A stretch of 14,470 nt of DNA from Bacillaceae bacterium. GTDB lineage: Bacteria; Bacillota; Bacilli; Bacillales_A; Planococcaceae. Both the position numbers and the translations under genes were made by a program. The stretch is taken from contig JASLGI010000042.1 in the NCBI GenBank assembly GCA_030149685.1, forward strand, positions 1 through 14,470. Direction: 5' to 3'. The notes under the pieces were generated by a model. It worked only from the letters and a program-made list of their open reading frames with translations. It did not search any database and was not told the DNA's origin. Positions 10,053-14,470 of the stretch are shown one piece after another; the stretch's first letter is position 1, and every line of letters begins with the position of its first letter.

Positions 10053-11968
10053 TAGGAAAACGGTTAGACGAACGTTATGAGTTAAAACATGTCATCGGAG
10101 AAGGAGGCATGTCGCGTGTTTATTTAGCTCATGATATGATTTTAAATCGAGATGTCGCTATTAAAGTATTACATTATGATTTTGATGATGAAGAAGCATC
10201 GACGAAAAGATTTCGTCGAGAAGCATTGTCAGCAACGAGTTTATCTCACCCGAACATCGTAGATATTTATGATGTCGGAGAAGATAATGGACATCAGTAT
10301 CTCGTCATGGAGTATATTCACGGTCAAACATTAAAAGATTTCATTCAATCAAATGGACCACTCACTCCTGAACAAGCAGTACCGATTATGCAACAAATTG
10401 TCTCTGCGATTTCGCATGCCCATTACAATGGCATTATTCATCGAGATATTAAACCTCAAAATATTTTAATGGATGAAGCGTTTCAAGTGAAGATTACCGA
10501 TTTTGGTATTGCGATGGCATTAAATGCGACCGCTCATACGAAAACGAATTCGATTATAGGAACCGTTCATTATTTATCTCCTGAACAAGCACGCGGGGGG
10601 ATTGCGACGAAGAAATCGGATATTTATTCACTCGGTATCGTTTTTTACGAGCTGTTAACAGGGAAATTACCATTTTCTGCGGAAACAGCAGTAGCGATCG
10701 CTTTGAAACATTTACAAGAAGAAACACCTTCTGTACGTGCACAAAATCCTTCGATTCCACAAAGTGTTGAAAATGTGATTTTGAAAGCGACTGCTAAAAA
10801 AGAAGCAGACCGTTATCAAACAGCTGATGCTATGTACGAAGATTTGCTGACAGTATTATCTCCTGAACGATTGAATGAACCGAAGTATGAAGTGATGTAT
10901 GATGATGACGCAACGAAAGTGATGCCCGCTATACGAGATGTACCAAAAGAAGAAGTAATAGAAGAACCGGTAATGCCTAAAGAAGAAGCGCCGAAGAAAA
11001 AGTCGAAAAAAGGTTGGTGGGTCGCAGCGGCAGGGGTATTTGTTTTTTTAATTGTCATGATCATCGTGTTTGCCACTCAGTCACAGCGCTATCCGATCCC
11101 AGATGTCGTCGGTTTAGAAGAGGATGTAGCGAAAGAAAAAATTACGAGCGAAGGATTTACTTTAGATGATACAGTAGAAGAACCTTCTGATGAACAAGAA
11201 GAAGGACGTGTTTTCCGTATGGTGCCGAAAGCAGGAGAGATGCGTGAAAAAGGGGCAGAGATCCGTCTGTATGTCAGCACAGGAAAAGAAAAGCTCGAAA
11301 TGGCTGATTATCGAGGAAAAGAAAGTCGACAAGTAGTGAAAATGCTTGAACGTTATGACTTTGAACATATCGATATTTCAGAACAACATTCTGATGAAGA
11401 ACCTGGCATTGTTTTAGAACAAACACCAGAACCTGGTGAAGAAGTCGTAGCGAGTGAAACGAGTGTCCACCTTATCGTAAGTAAAGGCGAAGAAGTAAAA
11501 ACTGTGAGTGATGTAAGTAATTTCACGGAGGAAGCTTTACAAAATTATGCGAAAGAATCCGGTTTTCAAATTCGTATAACGAAAGAAGAGTATTCCGATG
11601 AAGTAGCTGCTGGACGTGTGTTAGAACAAACGCCGAAAGCAGGGACACAATTACGCAAAGGGGGAACAATCGATGTAACGATTTCTAAAGGGGAGAAAAA
11701 GAAACCGGTGAAAATGATCGTAAAAACAGTAACGATTCCTTACGAAGTCGATGAAGATGAAGAAAACCCCGAGCCACAAGTCATTCATATTTACGTACAA
11801 GATCGTAATCATTCAATGACTGACCCGATTGAAAGCTTTGAAATAACGAAAGAAACGAAGAAAAAAATTAGCGTTGAATTAGAAGATGGCGAACGAGGCG
11901 GTTATCGCATTATGAATGGTTCAACGGTGGTAGAAGAAGAAATGTTTGATTATGATGAAGCAAAATAG
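10049..11968 (+). CDS. prkC: Membrane Ser/Thr protein kinase with PASTA domains (PrkC/PknB)
   Basis: PrkC senses muropeptides or lipid II outside the cell and phosphorylates cytosolic proteins in wall metabolism, translation and dormancy exit. The 639-residue protein has a cytosolic Hanks-type kinase domain (about 1-270) with glycine loop GEGGMSRV, Lys39 in VAIK, catalytic Asp133 in HRDIKPQN, DFG at 151-153, activation-loop threonines (TNSIIGTVHY) and SPEQARGG. A juxtamembrane stretch rich in Glu, Pro and Lys follows, then one transmembrane helix near residues 324-344. Outside are three PASTA repeats, each starting near a V/D-V-x-x and ending in an R/K-V-x-x-x-P-x-x-G core (FRMVPKAGE, LEQTPEPGE, LEQTPKAGT). 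A C-terminal beta-rich Ig-like domain completes it (about 550-639). Architecture equals that of B. subtilis PrkC and S. aureus PknB. Confidence 0.96.
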   Translation: MIGKRLDERYELKHVIGEGGMSRVYLAHDMILNRDVAIKVLHYDFDDEEASTKRFRREALSATSLSHPNIVDIYDVGEDNGHQYLVMEYIHGQTLKDFIQSNGPLTPEQAVPIMQQIVSAISHAHYNGIIHRDIKPQNILMDEAFQVKITDFGIAMALNATAHTKTNSIIGTVHYLSPEQARGGIATKKSDIYSLGIVFYELLTGKLPFSAETAVAIALKHLQEETPSVRAQNPSIPQSVENVILKATAKKEADRYQTADAMYEDLLTVLSPERLNEPKYEVMYDDDATKVMPAIRDVPKEEVIEEPVMPKEEAPKKKSKKGWWVAAAGVFVFLIVMIIVFATQSQRYPIPDVVGLEEDVAKEKITSEGFTLDDTVEEPSDEQEEGRVFRMVPKAGEMREKGAEIRLYVSTGKEKLEMADYRGKESRQVVKMLERYDFEHIDISEQHSDEEPGIVLEQTPEPGEEVVASETSVHLIVSKGEEVKTVSDVSNFTEEALQNYAKESGFQIRITKEEYSDEVAAGRVLEQTPKAGTQLRKGGTIDVTISKGEKKKPVKMIVKTVTIPYEVDEDEENPEPQVIHIYVQDRNHSMTDPIESFEITKETKKKISVELEDGERGGYRIMNGSTVVEEEMFDYDEAK

Positions 11969-11977
11969 GAGGAATTT

Positions 11978-12862
11978 ATGACAACAGGACGTATATTTAA
12001 AATTGAGCGTGATCATTACTTTGTGAAAGTAGATGACGCATTAATTCGAGCAACAGGACGAGGGGTATTTCGAAAAAGAAAGATCCACCCACTTGTCGGT
12101 GATTATGTGACGATTGAGGAAGACGGAGAAAATGATGCGCTTATTACTGAAGTACATCCGAGAACAAACGCACTTATTCGTCCTCCTATTGCCAATGTTG
12201 ACCAAGCAATTGTTGTATTTTCAGCAGTTGAGCCTGATTTCAGCCCCCATTTACTCGATCGTTTTTTAACCGGTTTTTCATCGTATACAATCGATCCAAT
12301 TATTTGTTTAACGAAAGTCGATTTAGCAGATGAAGAAACATTAAAGAACGTTCGTCAGCAACTTACTTATTACAAGGAAATCGGTTATCAAGTATTTGAA
12401 ACATCTATTGACGATCCGTTTTCTTTTGAAAAAGTACAGCCGTATTTCGAGGGGAAGACGACGGTTTTAGCAGGACAATCCGGTGTAGGAAAATCGACAC
12501 TTCTCAATAGTTGGGCACCGGAACTACAAATACAAACAGCTGAAATTTCAGAAGTGTTAGGACGAGGCCGTCATACGACGCGACATGTAGAGCTTCATCC
12601 GCTCGGTGGTGGGTTGCTCGGAGATACTCCAGGGTTTAGCTCGCTAGACTTTGACAACATCGAAAGAGAAGAACTTCGCTTGCATTTTAAAGAATTTGTC
12701 GCTGTACAAGATCATTGTAAATTCCGAGGGTGTTTACATTTAAAAGAACCGAAATGTGCAGTGAAGCAGGGAGTCGAAGAAGAAACGATTGCTCCTCACC
12801 GATATAAACATTACAATCAATTCATGGAAGAAATAACGAATCGAAAGCCGAGGTATTCATAA
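11978..12862 (+). CDS. rsgA: Small ribosomal subunit biogenesis GTPase RsgA
   Basis: RsgA (YjeQ/CpgA) is a GTPase that checks late maturation of the 30S subunit; in Bacillus it also affects cell wall and shape and is a PrkC substrate. The 294-residue protein has an N-terminal OB fold (about 1-65). A circularly permuted GTPase domain follows, where G4 (TKVD, 112-115) precedes the P-loop GQSGVGKST (166-174) and G3 DTPG (216-219); RGRHTTRH is the conserved switch. The C-terminal zinc site has Cys247, Cys252, His254 and Cys260 (C-x4-C-x-H-x5-C). The start has AGGAGGAA overlapping the prkC stop. Placement right after the kinase fits regulation by phosphorylation. The stop overlaps the rpe start (TAATG). 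Confidence 0.96.
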   Translation: MTTGRIFKIERDHYFVKVDDALIRATGRGVFRKRKIHPLVGDYVTIEEDGENDALITEVHPRTNALIRPPIANVDQAIVVFSAVEPDFSPHLLDRFLTGFSSYTIDPIICLTKVDLADEETLKNVRQQLTYYKEIGYQVFETSIDDPFSFEKVQPYFEGKTTVLAGQSGVGKSTLLNSWAPELQIQTAEISEVLGRGRHTTRHVELHPLGGGLLGDTPGFSSLDFDNIEREELRLHFKEFVAVQDHCKFRGCLHLKEPKCAVKQGVEEETIAPHRYKHYNQFMEEITNRKPRYS

Positions 12863-13524
12863 TGATTAAAATTGCACCATCTATTTTATCTGCAGATTTT
12901 GCGAAATTAGGAGAAGAAATTAAAGAAGTTGAACGGGCAGGGGCCGATTGGATTCATGTAGACGTCATGGACGGACATTTTGTACCGAATATTACGATGG
13001 GACCGCTCGTAGTAGAAGCGATTCGCCCAATTACTGATTTACCACTTGATGTTCATTTAATGATTGAGAATGCAGACCAATATGTTGAAGCATTCGCAAA
13101 CGCAGGAGCTGATTATATTACAGTTCACGTTGAGGCGAATCCTCATTTACACCGAACATTACAAAAGATTCGCCAAGCGGGAGCAAAACCAGGTGTCGTA
13201 TTAAATCCGCATACGCCAGTAAGTGCAATTGAACCGATTTTAGAAGATATCGATCTCGTCTTATTTATGACGGTAAACCCAGGATTTGGCGGTCAAAAAT
13301 TCATTCCGTCTGTACTGAAAAAAGTAAAAGAATTAAAAGCAATCATCGATGACCGTCAATTATCAATCGACATTGAAATCGATGGTGGCATTAACGAAGA
13401 AACAGTAAAAGATGCGGTTGAAGCAGGCGCGAATGTATTCGTTGCTGGGAGTGCTATTTTCGGTAAAGAAGATCGAGAAAGCGCACTTCAAGCGATCAAA
13501 CGAGCTGGAGAGAGTGTTTTATGA
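12862..13524 (+). CDS. rpe: Ribulose-phosphate 3-epimerase
   Basis: Rpe interconverts D-ribulose 5-phosphate and D-xylulose 5-phosphate in the non-oxidative pentose phosphate pathway. The 220-residue TIM barrel shows [16 protein letters not shown] at the N terminus. Metal and catalytic residues are His32 and Asp34 ([13 protein letters not shown]), His65 (DVHLMI) and Asp174 (EIDGGI). The phosphate-binding loops [10 protein letters not shown] and VAGSAIFG are also present. The ATG overlaps the rsgA stop, with a modest GAGGT site upstream. The stop overlaps the thiN start (ATGA). Confidence 0.97.
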   Translation: MIKIAPSILSADFAKLGEEIKEVERAGADWIHVDVMDGHFVPNITMGPLVVEAIRPITDLPLDVHLMIENADQYVEAFANAGADYITVHVEANPHLHRTLQKIRQAGAKPGVVLNPHTPVSAIEPILEDIDLVLFMTVNPGFGGQKFIPSVLKKVKELKAIIDDRQLSIDIEIDGGINEETVKDAVEAGANVFVAGSAIFGKEDRESALQAIKRAGESVL

Positions 13525-14171
13525 ACATCGTCATCATTTGTGGAGGAAGTAAAGATGAAGCGATGATCGATTTAACGCCTTATGTAGAACGTGAGGCAAC
13601 ATTTATTGGAGTCGACAATGGAACGCTCACATTACTCGATCAAGGAATTGTACCTGTTGCAGCAATTGGAGATTTTGATTCTGTGACAGAAGAAGAATAC
13701 GAGCGTATTGAAAAAAATGTCTCGCATGTAGATAAATATCAAGCAGCAAAAGACGAGACAGATATTGAATTAGCAAGTAAATATGCGATGCGCTTTCAAC
13801 CCGATCTCGTGTTATTTACAGGAGTCACTTGCGGGAGAATAGATCATATGTTTTCAATGATGCGACTTCTTTATCGTTTACAAGTGGCACATAAAGAGAC
13901 ACGGTTCCATATTCAAAATGAGAAAAATGACCTTGCTGTCGCTTTACAAGGGAGTAGCTTAATTCCTGCTCAAGACAAATGGCCATATATTTCATTTTTT
14001 GCAGCGACACCGAAAGTTACTGATGTCACGTTAAAAGGGTTTTTATACGAAGTATTGAACGATGAGTTAACGTTTGGAACGACACGATTTACGAGCAATG
14101 AACTCACTGGAGATTATGGAGAAGTCCATATCGGTTCAGGAGCGCTTTATGTCGTGCGCAGTAGTGATTAA
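13521..14171 (+). CDS. thiN: Thiamine pyrophosphokinase
   Basis: ThiN transfers pyrophosphate from ATP to thiamine, making the cofactor thiamine diphosphate; transketolase in the pentose phosphate pathway needs this cofactor, which gives a loose link to rpe. The 216-residue protein has [10 protein letters not shown] (30-39), the metal-binding GDFDSV (50-55), DETDIELA (78-85) and TCGRIDH (103-109), all characteristic of the family. The C-terminal beta-sandwich includes the thiamine-site strand region [13 protein letters not shown]. The ATG overlaps the rpe stop, with GGAGAGAG upstream. It is the last gene of the operon and is followed by a strong terminator. No thiamine riboswitch is visible, consistent with its placement in a constitutive operon. 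Confidence 0.94.
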   Translation: MNIVIICGGSKDEAMIDLTPYVEREATFIGVDNGTLTLLDQGIVPVAAIGDFDSVTEEEYERIEKNVSHVDKYQAAKDETDIELASKYAMRFQPDLVLFTGVTCGRIDHMFSMMRLLYRLQVAHKETRFHIQNEKNDLAVALQGSSLIPAQDKWPYISFFAATPKVTDVTLKGFLYEVLNDELTFGTTRFTSNELTGDYGEVHIGSGALYVVRSSD

Positions 14172-14180
14172 GGGAAAATA

Positions 14181-14212
14181 AAAACGAGGCTGTTTATTAG
14201 CAGCCTCGTTTT
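14181..14212 (+). terminator. Terminator of the gmk-thiN operon
   Basis: AAAACGAGGCTG (14181-14192) pairs perfectly over 12 bp with CAGCCTCGTTTT (14201-14212), loop TTTATTAG. It lies nine bases after the thiN stop. The T-run on the plus strand is formed by the last four stem bases. Confidence 0.88.
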
Positions 14213-14220
14213 CAGATTAA

Positions 14221-14261
14221 AAAAACTCCCTAAAGCGTCCGAAACGACTTAGGGAGTTTTT
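14221..14261 (-). terminator. Terminator of rpmB (bidirectional)
   Basis: AAAAACTCCCTAA (14221-14233) pairs over 13 bp with TTAGGGAGTTTTT (14249-14261), enclosing a loop with a small CGT/ACG inner stem. On the minus strand it directly follows the rpmB stop and ends in seven T. It also works as a second stop for plus-strand transcripts from thiN. Confidence 0.88.
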
Positions 14262-14265
14262 ATAA

Positions 14266-14454
14266 TTAAACGCGTTGTACTTTACCTGATTTTAAAGCAC
14301 GTGCTGAAACCCAAACACGTTTCGGTTTCCCGTCAACGAGAATACGAACTTTTTGTAAGTTTGCACCCCATGTACGGCGTGATGAGTTTAATGCGTGTGA
14401 ACGTTTATTTCCACGACCAGCTTTGCGTCCTGTAACGTAACATTGTTTTGACAT
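14266..14454 (-). CDS. rpmB: 50S ribosomal protein L28
   Basis: L28 is a small protein of the large ribosomal subunit. The 62-residue sequence starts [23 protein letters not shown] and has [14 protein letters not shown] and [14 protein letters not shown], closely matching the Bacillus protein. It has one cysteine (Cys5) and no four-cysteine zinc set, so it is of the zinc-independent type. The gene is convergent with thiN and ends within its own terminator region; its promoter lies beyond the window. In B. subtilis the sporulation gene spoVM lies between thiN and rpmB, but only two terminators are present here. Confidence 0.97.
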   Translation of the reverse strand: MSKQCYVTGRKAGRGNKRSHALNSSRRTWGANLQKVRILVDGKPKRVWVSARALKSGKVQRV

Positions 14455-14461
14455 GTTGCTT

Positions 14462-14469
14462 ACCTCCTC
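14462..14469 (-). promoter_or_regulatory. Ribosome binding site of rpmB
   Basis: On the minus strand GAGGAGGT lies seven bases before the rpmB ATG at 14454, a strong site as expected for a ribosomal protein gene. Confidence 0.85.
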
Positions 14470-14470
14470 G

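Noticed and set aside
13200..14171. Possible thiamine riboswitch near thiN
   Set aside because: thiN overlaps rpe directly, and no THI-box-like segments were seen in the few bases available upstream.
2883..14261. Shared ACTCCCT/AGGGAGT core in the rpoZ and rpmB terminators, and GAGGC/GCCTC in the rqcH and thiN terminators
   Set aside because: Two pairs of short matches in GC-rich terminator stems are too few to propose a repeat family or uptake sequence.

Overview
The window reads as a chromosomal segment of a low-to-moderate-GC Firmicute of the order Bacillales. Every protein resembles its Bacillus/Staphylococcus-type counterpart, ribosome binding sites are strong AGGAGG-like sequences, and TTG and GTG starts occur. 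The gene order gmk-rpoZ-coaBC-priA-def-fmt-rsmB-prpC-prkC-rsgA-rpe-thiN, followed by rpmB, is the conserved Bacillales housekeeping cluster. Three genes I would expect from Bacillus subtilis are not where they belong: remA before gmk, rlmN between rsmB and prpC, and the sporulation peptide gene spoVM between thiN and rpmB. This suggests a non-sporulating lineage (Exiguobacterium-like or Staphylococcaceae/Planococcaceae-like), but the genus cannot be fixed by eye.

Layout. Positions 1-113 hold the right end of an IS200/IS605-type (IS1341-like) element: the last 14 codons of a TnpB-like protein, a run of hairpins that fits an omega-RNA scaffold, and a TCAA tip. After a bidirectional terminator (177-206) comes rqcH on the minus strand. 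A short divergent region (about 1930-2023) carries an extended -10 promoter for the main plus-strand operon of twelve genes (2024-14171). Genes there overlap (ATGA or TAATG) or lie only a few bases apart. The one sizeable gap is between rpoZ and coaBC and contains an 11-bp hairpin that probably acts as a partial terminator. The operon ends at a strong terminator (14181-14212), which sits back to back with the terminator of the convergent rpmB gene (14221-14261).

Function. The cluster combines nucleotide supply (gmk), transcription (rpoZ), cofactor synthesis (coaBC, thiN), replication restart (priA), translation initiation and N-terminal processing (fmt, def), ribosome maturation and rescue (rsmB, rsgA, rqcH, rpmB), the pentose phosphate pathway (rpe), and a Ser/Thr kinase/phosphatase pair (prkC/prpC) that senses cell wall state. 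Most of it is ordinary core genome. The least ordinary part is the IS200/IS605-type end at the left edge. Smaller points are a variant motif I in the deformylase, the internal terminator, and the missing rlmN and spoVM.
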